DNA of 64,000 nucleotides from Miltoncostaea sp050249835 (lineage in GTDB: Bacteria > Actinomycetota > Thermoleophilia > Miltoncostaeales > Miltoncostaeaceae): NCBI GenBank assembly GCA_050249835.1, contig JBFWPT010000007.1:1-64000 (forward strand), written 5' to 3'. The translations under genes were made by a program, and so were the position numbers. Of the stretch, positions 16,093-25,009 are shown in pieces. Position 1 is the first letter of the stretch; the number at the start of each line of letters is the position of its first letter. The notes under the pieces were generated by a model. That model was not told where the DNA came from, made no database searches, and worked only from the letters and a program-made list of their open reading frames with translations.

Positions 16093-18445
16093 CCGCCTGG
16101 GGCGCCTTGTAGGGCTCCAGGCCGCGCGCCACGTGGCGGCGCAGCTCCTCGCCCAGGTCGTCCGGCGTCCCGGCGCCGGCCGCCACCACCACGAACGCCG
16201 CCGGCCGCAGCAGCCCGTCGTCCCCCGGCAGCCCCACCACGGCGGCCTCCGCCACGGCCGGGTGGGTGAGCAGGCACGCCTCCACCTCCGCCGGGCTCAC
16301 CCAGCGGGCGTCGACCTTGAAGAGGTCGTCCGAGCGGCCCAGGTGGCGGTAGACGCCGTCGCGCTCCGACAGCACGTCCCCCATCCGCAGCCACGGCCCG
16401 AACACCAGGTCGCGCGTCTCCGCCGACCGGCGCCAGTACCCGGTGGTGTTCGACGGGCTCCGGATCCACAGCCGCCCCGGCTCCCCGGCCTCCACCGGCC
16501 GCCCCTCGTCGTCGGCCAGCCGGATCTCCACGCCCTCCACCACGCGCCCCAGCGTCCCGGGCTCCGGGCGCTCGCCGGGCCGGGTTGAGATGACGACGTT
16601 CGAGCACTCCGAGCAGCCGAGCCCCTCCACCAGGTCGAGCCCCGCGGCCTCGCGCAGCCGCGCCGCGACCGGCGGCGGCAGGGAGTCGCCCGAGCTGACC
16701 GCGAGGCGGACGCCGGCGAGGGCCCCCGGATCGGGATGCCGCTCCAGGAAGCGGGCGAGCTGCGCCCAGAAGGTCGGGACCGCGGTCAGCACGGTGACGT
16801 CCTCGCGCCTCACCGTCTCCAGCACGCCGCGCGGCGACGGGCGGGCGCCGGTCAGCACGGCGGTGGCGCCCGAGCCGAGCACGCGGAAGAACCCGTTGCC
16901 GAAACCGAGCGAGGTGAACAGCCGCGCCATCGAGTGGCAGCGGTCGCCCGGCCCCAGCGCGAGCACCTCGCGCGCGTAGGTCTCGATGCCGGTGCGCATG
17001 TCGCGGTGGGCGTGCATCGCGCCCTTCGGCCGCCCCGTGGAGCCGGAGGAGTAGACGAGGTACGCGAGGTCCTCCGGGTGGACCGGGCACACGGGGGCCG
17101 CGGCGCCGGCCTCGAGCTCCGCGGGGGTCACCCGGCGGAACCCCGCCGGCGCCTCCAGGTCGTCCACCCCCGCGATGGCCGCCGGCTCGCAGTCGGCGGC
17201 CAGGTCGGCCAGCCGCTCCGCCCCGGCGGCCGGGTCGACCGGGACGGGCACCGCGCCCATCCGCGCCGCGCCCAGGAACGCCGCCAGCCAGGGGCGCCCG
17301 TCGCGCAGCGCCACGATCACCCGGTCGCCGCGCCGCACCCCGGCGGCGGCCAGGGCGCCCGCCCCGCGCGCGGACGCCGCGTCGAGCTGCGCGAACGTCC
17401 ACGTCCCGTTCTCGTCGACCGCCGCGGGGGCGTCCCCGAGGCCGCCCTCGGCGTGCCGCCCGGCGAGCAGGTGGACGAGGTTGTCGCCCGCCGTCACGCC
17501 TGGGCCGGGGACGCGCGCCGAGGCGGACGCCGTCCCCGGCAGCACCGCCTCGGCCAGGGCGTCCAGGGTCTCCGGCGGCGTGCGCGACGGGAGCACCAGC
17601 ACGGCGTCCGTGACCCCCTGCGCGGCGTGGGCCGCGAGGGTGTCGCGCACCTCGTCCGGCGTCCCGACGATCCCGGTCCCGGCCAGCCAGCGCAGGAAGG
17701 AGCGGGGCGTGGTGCCGAGGGCCTCCGCCTCCGGGGCGACCCAGGCCTCGGCCTCGCGCCGGGACGGGACCGGCAGGACGTAGGTGTAGAGCGCACAGGA
17801 CAGCGGCGGCCGCCCGGTCCCCGCGCGGGCCTCCGCCGCCACGGCCAGGCGGCGCCCCACCTCCTCGGGGCCGGCGAAGGCGGCGACGATGCCGTCGGCC
17901 TCCCGGCCCGCCAGGCGCAGCAGGGCGGGGCCGTGGGCGGCGAGCCACACCGGCGGCCCGCCCGGGCGGGCGGGCGGCGGCACGTTGGCCGCCTCACCGC
18001 CCGGCTCGGTGAACATCCCCCGCATCACCGCGAGGGCCTCCCGCAGCCGCGCGGTCCGCTCGCGGCGCGGGGGGAAGGGGAACCCGTACGCGCGGTGCTC
18101 GCCCTCGTCGGACCCGGTGCCGAGACCCACCACCAGGCGTCCCTCGGAGATCACGTCGATCAGCGTCGCCATCTTCGCCGCGAGGGCGGGCGGGCGGTAG
18201 GACGCCGACAGCACCACGGTCCCCAGCCGCACGCGCTCCGTGAGCGCGGCGAGGGCGGCGAGCGTCGTGAAGGCGTCGAAGGCCGGCTCGTCCTTCATGC
18301 GCCCGGGCGAGCGGAGGTGGTCGTTCACCCAGACCCCGTCGAAGCCCAGTCGCTCCGCCTGCAGGGCGCCGTCGCGCAGGGTCGCCCAGTCCGCGCCGTA
18401 CTGCGGGACGCGGACACCGATCGCCGGGCCGGGTCCCCGAGTCAT
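16022..18445 (-). CDS. Fusion: luciferase-like (F420/FMN) oxidoreductase + AMP-dependent acyl-CoA ligase
   Basis: One 807-codon frame. Residues 1 to about 305 are a luciferase-like monooxygenase-type barrel (AERLGFDGVWVNDHL, ERVRLGTVVL, RLVVGLGTGSD, GTPDEV), the fold of F420- or FMN-dependent oxidoreductases. From about 318 on it is an adenylate-forming ligase of the benzoate-CoA-ligase kind: YSSGSTGRPKGAM (P-loop), WLRMGD, GRSDDLFK and the C-terminal catalytic Lys in PSGKLDR. A GTG at 17497 begins the ligase part and overlaps an out-of-frame TGA, so the fusion may reflect a one-base frame change between two formerly coupled genes. Start ATG 18445 has GGAGG and also a TAGTCT box 7 bases upstream. 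Substrate unknown; an aromatic acid is plausible. Confidence 0.8.
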   Translation of the reverse strand: MTRGPGPAIGVRVPQYGADWATLRDGALQAERLGFDGVWVNDHLRSPGRMKDEPAFDAFTTLAALAALTERVRLGTVVLSASYRPPALAAKMATLIDVISEGRLVVGLGTGSDEGEHRAYGFPFPPRRERTARLREALAVMRGMFTEPGGEAANVPPPARPGGPPVWLAAHGPALLRLAGREADGIVAAFAGPEEVGRRLAVAAEARAGTGRPPLSCALYTYVLPVPSRREAEAWVAPEAEALGTTPRSFLRWLAGTGIVGTPDEVRDTLAAHAAQGVTDAVLVLPSRTPPETLDALAEAVLPGTASASARVPGPGVTAGDNLVHLLAGRHAEGGLGDAPAAVDENGTWTFAQLDAASARGAGALAAAGVRRGDRVIVALRDGRPWLAAFLGAARMGAVPVPVDPAAGAERLADLAADCEPAAIAGVDDLEAPAGFRRVTPAELEAGAAAPVCPVHPEDLAYLVYSSGSTGRPKGAMHAHRDMRTGIETYAREVLALGPGDRCHSMARLFTSLGFGNGFFRVLGSGATAVLTGARPSPRGVLETVRREDVTVLTAVPTFWAQLARFLERHPDPGALAGVRLAVSSGDSLPPPVAARLREAAGLDLVEGLGCSECSNVVISTRPGERPEPGTLGRVVEGVEIRLADDEGRPVEAGEPGRLWIRSPSNTTGYWRRSAETRDLVFGPWLRMGDVLSERDGVYRHLGRSDDLFKVDARWVSPAEVEACLLTHPAVAEAAVVGLPGDDGLLRPAAFVVVAAGAGTPDDLGEELRRHVARGLEPYKAPQAVTLLPELPRLPSGKLDRRSLRRR
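16025..16046. terminator. Hairpin at the 3' end of the fusion gene
   Basis: CCGCCGT and ACGGCGG pair around an 8-base loop at the end of the minus-strand gene and inside the tail of the small plus-strand frame. A short T-run lies downstream on the plus strand only. Confidence 0.3.
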
Positions 18446-18455
18446 GCCTCCGAGA

Positions 18456-19022
18456 CTACCCGGGCCCGAGCACCACGATCACGTCGGCGTCCTCGGGGAC
18501 CTCGTCGCCCAGGCGGCCCCCGCCGGGGAACGGGCGGACCGCGTCGATCTGGAGGTCGCGGGCGACCCGCCGGGCGGCCGGCCGCTGGTCGACCCGGAAG
18601 TAGACGACGTCGGGCCCCGACTGCGTCGGCGCGTTGCCCGCCGTCACGCCGACGTACCCGAGGCTCTCGGCCTGGCCGGCGGTCGACGCCGCCAGCCCCA
18701 CCTCGGTCGTCCCGTTGAGCACGGCGACGGTGATCTCGCCGCGCTCGGGCGGCGCCGCCGGGGGCTCCTGCTCGGTCGTCGCCGGCGGCGTCGTGGTCGT
18801 GCCGCCGCCGCCCGGGGTCGTCACGGTCCCCCCGGACCCGGCGTCCGCCTCGGGCGTCGGCGGGAGCACGGTGACGGTGCCTTCGTCGCCCCGGATGATC
18901 CAGCCGCCGACGAACCCGATCACGAGGCACGAGACGACCAGGACGACCGGCCGGAGCCAGGGGCGTCCGTGGGGGCCGGGGTCGGGTGCGGCGGGAGGGG
19001 TGGGAGTGGTGTCGGTGGTCAT
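18456..19022 (-). CDS. LytR C-terminal-domain protein, single membrane anchor
   Basis: The 188 residues comprise a short cytoplasmic N-terminus rich in Pro, one transmembrane segment (WLRPVVLVVSCLVIGFVGGW, about residues 22-41), a Thr/Pro/Gly-rich linker to about residue 95, and a LytR_C-like domain (ITVAVLNGTTEVGLAASTAG ... VYFRVDQRPAARRVARDL). Such proteins sit outside the membrane and associate with wall-polymer ligases; no catalytic LCP domain is present here. The start ATG at 19022 follows a TAGCAT box by 17 bases. It ends 10 bases upstream of the fusion gene start and may be cotranscribed with it. Confidence 0.8.
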   Translation of the reverse strand: MTTDTTPTPPAAPDPGPHGRPWLRPVVLVVSCLVIGFVGGWIIRGDEGTVTVLPPTPEADAGSGGTVTTPGGGGTTTTPPATTEQEPPAAPPERGEITVAVLNGTTEVGLAASTAGQAESLGYVGVTAGNAPTQSGPDVVYFRVDQRPAARRVARDLQIDAVRPFPGGGRLGDEVPEDADVIVVLGPG

Positions 19023-19092
19023 GGAGACGAGCCCGGGCGATGCTACCGGCCGCCCCGGCCGTAACGTGTTGCAGCGTCCGCCGAGCCGGGTG

Positions 19093-19242
19093 ATAGGGTT
19101 CGCCGCGGTCGCGCCACACCGCGCAGCCGGCCGACGGGCACAGGCCCCTCGACCGGCGACACCATGACCAGCGGCACGCGACCGCGAGACGCGCCGGACC
19201 TGAGGCTCCGGCCTGCTCCCGTGCCCCGGAGGTCGGCACGAG
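19093..19242 (+). promoter_or_regulatory. Promoter and structured 5' leader of the helicase gene
   Basis: TAGGGT (19093-19098) resembles the -10 boxes elsewhere in the window but here lies about 145 bases before the ATG, giving a long leader. Near its end the ribosome site GGAGG (19228-19232) sits in the loop of GTGCC (19221-19225)/GGCAC (19235-19239). An alternative pairing CTCCGG (19206-19211)/CCGGAG (19226-19231) hides the same site. Two mutually exclusive hairpins over a ribosome site suggest translational control (inference). No gene is seen in this stretch. Confidence 0.4.
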
Positions 19243-21795
19243 ATGCCTGACGGAACGCATTCCACGACCGAGACACGCGTCAGCTCCCTCCCCGGTGAGG
19301 AGCTCGCCCGCGCCCTCGCCGACCCCGCCACGGCGTGGCCGGACGTCGTGCTGCGCGAGCACCAGCTCGAGGCGCTGGACGAGCTCGCCGGCCGCCTCTC
19401 GCACGGCGCCACGCGGACCTGGGTGGACGCGCCGACCGGCTCCGGCAAGACGGTGATGTTCCTGGCGCTGGCCGCGGCCCTCGGGGGCAGCACGCTGGTG
19501 CTGGTGCCGCGGCGCAACCTCGCCGAGCAGACCACCGCCGGCCTCGCGCGCCACTTCCCCTCGGTCCCGACGCACCCCGAGGGCCCCGACGCCGCCGGGC
19601 GGCCCGGCGTCGCGATCTGCACCTACCAGGCCGCCCTGCGCCACCAGGACCGGATGGACTGGGAGTCCGTCACCCTCCTCATCTGCGACGAGGCGCACGC
19701 GACCCTGGGGGCGCAGACCCGCAAGCTGCTCGACCGGGCGGTCAACGCCGTGGTCGTCGGCTTCACCGCGACGGGCGCCACCACGACCGGCCACGTCGAG
19801 CAGGTGTTCGGGCCGGTCGCGGCCACGCTCGACCGGATGTCCGCCATCGAGCGCGGCATCCTCTGCCCGCTGCGCTCCCTCCGGGTCGAGCGCGCGGTGG
19901 ACCTCTCCGACGTCGCCCGGGTGCGCGGCGACTTCGACCAGGCGAGCCTGGGGCGGGCCCTGGACAAGGCCCTCTGGCACCGCGCCTGCGCCGAGGTGTG
20001 GGTGGAGAACTTCCAGCCGCTCGGCCTCGCGGGCGTCGCGTACACCGCCACGGTCGCCCAGGCGCACAACCTGGCCGAGGAGCTCGCGTCGCGCGGCGTG
20101 CGCGCCGCCGCCGTCTCGGGCCAGACGCCCGCCCGCGAGCTCCAGCGCGTGCTCTTCGACTTCGCCAACGACCGCATCGACGTGCTGTGCAACGCCGACC
20201 TCCTCACCGAGGGCTGGGACGAGACGCGCGCGGCGGTCGTGATGCATCTGGCGCCCACCACCTCGGAGCGCGTCTTCGTGCAGCGCCTCGGGCGCGTCAT
20301 GCGGCCGCAGGCGGGCAAGGAGGCCGTGTCGGTCGAGTTCCTCCCGGCCGGCGAGCCGATGGGCGTGCAGACCAGCCACGAGATCTTCGGCCTCGGCTGG
20401 TACAAGCCGCTCGGCCGCGTCGCCGGCCCGCCCGAGGGCGGCGAGCGCGGCAAGCTGGCGAAGGCCGCCGCCCTCCTCGCCGAGCGCGAGGGCGAGGCCG
20501 CCAAGCTCGTGAACCCCGCCGCGGCCCCCGGCCTCATCGCCGCGGGCCTCGCCGACGGGGGCTGGCGCGAGGCCGACCCGGCGCTCCTCCCGGGCAACCT
20601 GATGGAGGAGTGGGTCCAGGCGGCGAACGCCGACGTCACGGTGGAGGAGCTCATCGAGCGCGTCACCGCCGGCGTCGACCCGCTCGCCGCCGTCCCGTGG
20701 TGGGCGCTCAGCGGCCTCGTGTCCCGGCGCCTGTTCGACGGCGCCGACCAGCCGCTCTGGCGCGCCTGGGCCACGGCCCTGCTCGTGCAGCCGGACCTGC
20801 GGCGCGCCCTGCCGGACGACGTCCCCCGCCGGGTGCTGGACCGCCTGCGCATGACCTCGCGCGAGCGGCTCCGGGCGCTGTGGTGGCACGCCGACCACGC
20901 GGGCAAGTGGGACCGCCTGGCGACGCTCGAGCAGCTCGGACGCTCCAGCGACCGCCGCCGCCGCTGGTCGGCGCTCGACGAGGCGTCGGTGTGGGCGCCG
21001 AGCTGGGCGTGGGACGTGTCGCGCGTCCTCGCCGACGGCACCCGGCCCGGCCGCAACCAGGAGGCCGCGCGGATCGCCGCCTGGGAGGCGCACCACCTCA
21101 TCTCGAACGGCGGCGAGCTGGCCCTGATCGCGCTGTGGCTCCGCGCCGCGGGCGAGCCCCCGCCCGACCCGGTGGCACCCGCGGACGGGACGCCGCTGCG
21201 GCTGGGCCAGGCGGCCCGCCTGCTCGTGCTGCTCGGGCCGGGCGACGTCCCCGCCCGCAGCGAGAACCTCCGCCTCGCCGGCCGCGCGGCCGGCGCGGTG
21301 GGCGGATGGGCCGCGCTGCGCGGCTACCTCGACGCGCTCGACCTCTCCACGCCGGACGCCAAGCGCGCCGTGCGCGCCGCCGTCGGGGCCGCCCAGCCGA
21401 AGGCGCTCCTGTCGCGCCGGGCCTGGAACGCCCTCCGGGTGCGCCTGCCCCGCCTGCCCGACCCGGACGTCATGGGCATCGGCGAGCCGCGCAAGGGCCG
21501 CCAGGGCGGCGCCGAGGGCGAGGGCGGGTCGGGCTCGCGTCCGCGCCGTCGTCGCCGTCGCCGGCTGCGCTCCGCCGAGGGGGCCGAGGCCCAGGCCCCG
21601 ACGCCGCCGCAGGGCGAGGGGCAGCCCGAGCGCCGCGCCCCCTCCGACGGCCCGGCCGAGGGCGGGCCCGCCGAGGGCGCGCCGGCCGCGCGCCGCAGGC
21701 GCCGCCGTCGCCGCCGCCCGCGCGGGGCCGGCAACGGCAACGGGAACGGCGGCGAGGCGCCGCCCGCCGCGGCCGCTCCGGACGGCGGCGAGTGA
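19243..21795 (+). CDS. SF2 (DEAH-type) helicase with Arg-rich low-complexity tail
   Basis: 850 residues. Helicase core: LREHQLEALDEL (Q-like motif), Walker A DAPTGSGKTVMF at about residue 65, motif II CDEAHATLG at about 147, motif III-like GFTATGAT, motif V LTEGWDETRA and motif VI QRLGRVMRP at about 350. Residues 390-740 form a long helical region I cannot assign. The last ~95 residues are disordered with blocks such as RPRRRRRRRLRS and GNGNGNGG, like RNA-binding tails of actinobacterial Rho or RNase E. An RNA/DNA helicase or repair translocase is likely; the substrate is unknown. Confidence 0.82.
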   Translation: MPDGTHSTTETRVSSLPGEELARALADPATAWPDVVLREHQLEALDELAGRLSHGATRTWVDAPTGSGKTVMFLALAAALGGSTLVLVPRRNLAEQTTAGLARHFPSVPTHPEGPDAAGRPGVAICTYQAALRHQDRMDWESVTLLICDEAHATLGAQTRKLLDRAVNAVVVGFTATGATTTGHVEQVFGPVAATLDRMSAIERGILCPLRSLRVERAVDLSDVARVRGDFDQASLGRALDKALWHRACAEVWVENFQPLGLAGVAYTATVAQAHNLAEELASRGVRAAAVSGQTPARELQRVLFDFANDRIDVLCNADLLTEGWDETRAAVVMHLAPTTSERVFVQRLGRVMRPQAGKEAVSVEFLPAGEPMGVQTSHEIFGLGWYKPLGRVAGPPEGGERGKLAKAAALLAEREGEAAKLVNPAAAPGLIAAGLADGGWREADPALLPGNLMEEWVQAANADVTVEELIERVTAGVDPLAAVPWWALSGLVSRRLFDGADQPLWRAWATALLVQPDLRRALPDDVPRRVLDRLRMTSRERLRALWWHADHAGKWDRLATLEQLGRSSDRRRRWSALDEASVWAPSWAWDVSRVLADGTRPGRNQEAARIAAWEAHHLISNGGELALIALWLRAAGEPPPDPVAPADGTPLRLGQAARLLVLLGPGDVPARSENLRLAGRAAGAVGGWAALRGYLDALDLSTPDAKRAVRAAVGAAQPKALLSRRAWNALRVRLPRLPDPDVMGIGEPRKGRQGGAEGEGGSGSRPRRRRRRRLRSAEGAEAQAPTPPQGEGQPERRAPSDGPAEGGPAEGAPAARRRRRRRRRPRGAGNGNGNGGEAPPAAAAPDGGE

Positions 21796-22055
21796 GCGTC
21801 ATGCGGGTCGATCGCTCCGAGGAGGTCGCGGACGAGTTGTGGGAGCGGGTGCGCGCCATGGCGTCGCGGGTCGCGTCGATGGAGGCGGCCGATGCGGTCG
21901 GCGAGCTGGACGAGGACGGCCAGGGCCGCCTCGCCGTGCTGCGCATGCGGTGCTCGCGGGCGGCCGAGCGGGCGCAGCTCGCCGACGTCCTCGCCGACCG
22001 GGTGGCGGACGCGCGCTCCCGGCAGGACCGGGCGGCCTCCACGCCGGGCTCTTAG
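21792..22055 (+). CDS. Small helical hypothetical protein
   Basis: Coupled to the helicase by a GTGA overlap (GTG 21792; an in-frame ATG at 21801 is an alternative). About 87 residues, mostly charged and Ala-rich helix (ADELWERVRAMASRVASMEA, RAAERAQLADVLADRVADAR), probably a coiled coil or helical hairpin. No family recognised. The overlap suggests it works with the helicase. Confidence 0.6.
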   Translation: MSVMRVDRSEEVADELWERVRAMASRVASMEAADAVGELDEDGQGRLAVLRMRCSRAAERAQLADVLADRVADARSRQDRAASTPGS

Positions 22056-22102
22056 GACGCGCCTAACCTGGTCTTCACGGAGGCCAGGTACAACCTCCCT
22101 GC

Positions 22103-23047
22103 GTGACCGAGCCACTCCCCCCACTCGAGCCCCGACGCCGCGCAGAGGGCCTTCCCGAGCTTGCCCCCCGCGGCGCGAAGGCCGAGGGCCTGCCCGGCAT
22201 CGAGTCCGGCCCGGCGCGGTCGGGGGGCGGCCTGCCGCCCATCGCGAGCCGGCCCGAGGGCGCGGCCTCCACGCCGCCGCCGCCCCCGCCCCCGGGGGCG
22301 CCGCGCCGCCGCCACCTGCGCGTCGTGCCGAAGTCGGCCGCCCTCGTCGCGGTCGCGATCGTCGCCGCGGGCGCGGCCGGCGGGCTCACCGCCTGGGCGC
22401 TCGACGACGACCCCGTCCTCCCGGCGACCGCCCAGACCGGCACCACCTCGGCGCCCGTCACCCCGACGGTCTCCTCGGAGGAGGACCTCGCCGACGCCGT
22501 CGCGCGCGTCTCCCCGACCGTGGTGCAGGTGCGCACCGACGCCGGCCAGGGGAGCGGCGTCATCATCGAGCCCTCCGGCCTGATCGTGACGAACGAGCAC
22601 GTGATCCAGGGCGCCTCGCGGGTGGAGGTCATCACCCAGGACGAGCGCCGCATCGGGGCGGACGTCGTCTCGACGGACTCGCGTCAGGACCTCGCCGTGC
22701 TCCGCCCGGACCAGGACCCCGGGCGCGGCGCCGAGCTGGTCGACGCACCGGATGGAGGCCTGCGTCAGGGGGACCGGGTCTTCGCCATCGGGAGCCCCTT
22801 CGGGTTGCAGAACACGGTGACTGCCGGAGTGGTCAGCGCCGTGAACAGGACCAACCCGGAGGGGGTCCCGATGATCCAGATCGACGCCCCCATCAACCCC
22901 GGCAACTCCGGCGGCGGCCTGTTCGACCTCGAGGGCCGCCTCGTGGGGATCCCCACATCGATCCTCGGCCCCATCCAGGGCAACGTCGGCATCGGGTTCG
23001 CCGTCCCCGCGTCGCGGGTGCGCACCCTGCTCGACGGCGCCCCCTGA
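22103..23047 (+). CDS. Membrane-anchored S1C (HtrA/Deg-like) serine protease without PDZ domain
   Basis: A 314-residue trypsin-fold protease. A disordered Pro-rich N-terminus (to about residue 75) leads to one transmembrane segment (SAALVAVAIVAAGAAGGLTA, about 76-95), placing the protease outside. Catalytic triad: His in TNEHVIQGA, Asp in RQDLAVLRP, Ser in NPGNSGGGLFD. It stops right after the protease domain, so the usual C-terminal PDZ is absent. Expected to degrade or process envelope proteins. It starts at a GTG and is 26 bases upstream of moxR, possibly in one operon. Confidence 0.88.
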   Translation: MTEPLPPLEPRRRAEGLPELAPRGAKAEGLPGIESGPARSGGGLPPIASRPEGAASTPPPPPPPGAPRRRHLRVVPKSAALVAVAIVAAGAAGGLTAWALDDDPVLPATAQTGTTSAPVTPTVSSEEDLADAVARVSPTVVQVRTDAGQGSGVIIEPSGLIVTNEHVIQGASRVEVITQDERRIGADVVSTDSRQDLAVLRPDQDPGRGAELVDAPDGGLRQGDRVFAIGSPFGLQNTVTAGVVSAVNRTNPEGVPMIQIDAPINPGNSGGGLFDLEGRLVGIPTSILGPIQGNVGIGFAVPASRVRTLLDGAP

Positions 23048-23073
23048 GAGAACCCCAGGAGGACCCACCACCG

Positions 23074-24105
23074 ATGGACCGCGAGAACGAGCGCACCGAG
23101 CCGACCCTGGTGCCCCCCTCCGGCGCCCCGCCGCGCGAGCGCATGGAGGCCGTGCTGTACGAGCTTCGGCGCGTCGTGGTGGGACAGGACCGCCTGCTCG
23201 ACCGCGTCCTTGTGGCGCTCCTCTCGCGCGGCCACGTGCTGCTGGAGGGCGTCCCCGGGCTGGCGAAGACCCTGACGCTCGAGACCGTCGCCCGCGTGTG
23301 CGGCGGCCACTTCTCGCGCATCCAGTTCACGCCGGACCTCGTCCCGTCCGACGTCGTCGGCGGCCAGGTGCTCGACCGCGACGGCGGGTTCCAGACCCGC
23401 CTCGGGCCGGTCTTCGCGAACTTCGTGCTCGCCGACGAGATCAACCGCGCGCCCGCGAAGGTTCAGTCGGCGCTGCTCGAGGTGATGGCCGAGGGCCACG
23501 CCTCCATCGCCGGCGAGACCCACCCGACCCCGCGGCCGTTCTTCGTGCTCGCCACCCAGAACCCGATCGAGAGCGAGGGCGTCTACCCGCTCCCCGAGGC
23601 CCAGGTCGACCGCTTCGCGATGAAGCTCGTCGTGGGGTACCCGTCGGTGAGCGACGAGGAGGAGATCGTGCGCCGCATGGCCTCCGACCCGCCGGAGCCG
23701 CGCCAGCTCCTCGACCCGCAGCAGATCATCGAGCTGCAGGAGACCGCGGACACCGTCTTCGTGGACCACCGGGTGCGCGCCTACGCCGTGCGCCTCGTGA
23801 ACGCGACGCGCAACCCGTCGTCGGAGGGCCTCGGGCACCTCGACCCCTACCTCGACCTCGGCGGCTCGCCCCGCGCCTCGCTCGCCCTCATCCGCGGCGG
23901 CCGCGCGCTGGCCGTGATGCGCGGGCGCACCTACGTCATGCCCGAGGACGTGCACAGCCTGTTCCACGACGTGCTCCGCCACCGCATCGTGCTCTCGTAC
24001 GAGGCGCTCGCCGCCGACGTGCAGCCCGACCAGGTGCTCGACGCGATCATCGACGCCATCCCCCAGCCCCAGGTCGAGCTCGGCAGTGGCCGCTCCGTCG
24101 GCTAG
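23074..24105 (+). CDS. MoxR-family AAA+ ATPase
   Basis: Chaperone-like AAA+ ATPase of 343 residues. Walker A LLEGVPGLAKTLTLE, Walker B VLADEINRAPAKVQ, sensor 1 FVLATQNPIESEGVYPLPEAQVDRF split over the conserved loop, and sensor-2 region GGSPRASLALIR. MoxR proteins typically act with VWA-domain proteins to assemble or activate partners, and both follow here. The ribosome site AGGAGG lies 12 bases before the ATG. Confidence 0.93.
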   Translation: MDRENERTEPTLVPPSGAPPRERMEAVLYELRRVVVGQDRLLDRVLVALLSRGHVLLEGVPGLAKTLTLETVARVCGGHFSRIQFTPDLVPSDVVGGQVLDRDGGFQTRLGPVFANFVLADEINRAPAKVQSALLEVMAEGHASIAGETHPTPRPFFVLATQNPIESEGVYPLPEAQVDRFAMKLVVGYPSVSDEEEIVRRMASDPPEPRQLLDPQQIIELQETADTVFVDHRVRAYAVRLVNATRNPSSEGLGHLDPYLDLGGSPRASLALIRGGRALAVMRGRTYVMPEDVHSLFHDVLRHRIVLSYEALAADVQPDQVLDAIIDAIPQPQVELGSGRSVG

Positions 24106-25009
24106 CTCCGCCGCCGACCCGCTGCTGCGGCGGGTCGAGCTCCGCGTCGCGCGGCGGCTCGACGGCCTCCTGCAGGGCGAGCGCCAGGGCCGCCGGCCCG
24201 GGCCGGGCGGCGAGCCCGCGCTGACGCGCGCCTACGAGGACGGCGACGACGTGCGCTGGGTCGACTGGCCCCTGAGCGCGCGGATGGGCGAGCCGATGGT
24301 GCGCGTGCCCGAGATCGAGCCCGTGCTCACGGCATGGGCCCTCGTGGACCGCTCGCCGTCCATGTCGTTCGGGACCGAGGGGGAGACCAAGGAGGAGCTC
24401 GCCCGCGAGGTGCTCGCCGGCGTCGGCGTCGTGCTGCGCCGCCGCGGCGACCGCCTCGGCGTGCTCGCCACGGCCGCCGGCGAGATCGACGTCGTGCGCC
24501 CGCCGCGGGCGGACCGCCGTGGCCTCATCGCGGCGCTGGCGGCGGTCGACCGGGTGCGCCCGGCCGGCGGCGAGGGCGGCGGCCGGACGGACCTCGTCCG
24601 CGCGATCTCGGCCCTCGGCCGCATCGCCCGCCACCGCGGGGCCGTGGTCATCATCTCCGACTTCCCGCTGCAGCCGGGCCTCGAGCAGGCGCTCGGCGCC
24701 GTCGGCCGCCGCCACGAGGTCATCGCCATCGAGATCCGCGACGGGCGCGAGCGGGACCTGCCCGACGTCGGGCCCGTGCAGCTCCGCGACATGGAGACCG
24801 GCCGGCGCCGCCTGGTCGACACCTCCGACCCGCGCTTCCGCACGCGCTTCGCCGCCGAGGTCGAGGCCACCGACCGCGCCCGCGAGGCCCTCCTGGCCCG
24901 CGCCGGCGCCCGCCACGTGATCGCCCAGACCGGGCGCGACTGGGTGCTGCCGCTCGCCCGCACCCTGGGTCGCCCGAACCGCCGCCGCGCCGTGGGGTCG
25001 CACGCGTGA
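24086..25009 (+). CDS. DUF58-family protein (MoxR partner)
   Basis: A 307-residue soluble protein with the DUF58 core motif YEDGDDVRWVDWPLSARMGE followed by a VWA-like fold (VDRSPSMSFG as a degenerate MIDAS, VVIISDFPLQ). It starts at a GTG 20 bases inside moxR, so coupling is tight. In comparable moxR-DUF58-VWA operons the products are linked to envelope integrity or stress tolerance; the exact role is unknown. Confidence 0.9.
   Translation: MAAPSASSAADPLLRRVELRVARRLDGLLQGERQGRRPGPGGEPALTRAYEDGDDVRWVDWPLSARMGEPMVRVPEIEPVLTAWALVDRSPSMSFGTEGETKEELAREVLAGVGVVLRRRGDRLGVLATAAGEIDVVRPPRADRRGLIAALAAVDRVRPAGGEGGGRTDLVRAISALGRIARHRGAVVIISDFPLQPGLEQALGAVGRRHEVIAIEIRDGRERDLPDVGPVQLRDMETGRRRLVDTSDPRFRTRFAAEVEATDRAREALLARAGARHVIAQTGRDWVLPLARTLGRPNRRRAVGSHA

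Noticed and set aside
18442..21096. An 880-codon minus-strand frame opposite the helicase
   Set aside because: Same antisense effect; composition is repetitive and it crosses a real intergenic leader.
21690..21760. Arg/Gly-Asn repeat coding region as a DNA-level tandem repeat
   Set aside because: The repetition follows amino-acid low complexity with varied codons; no exact tandem unit of note.
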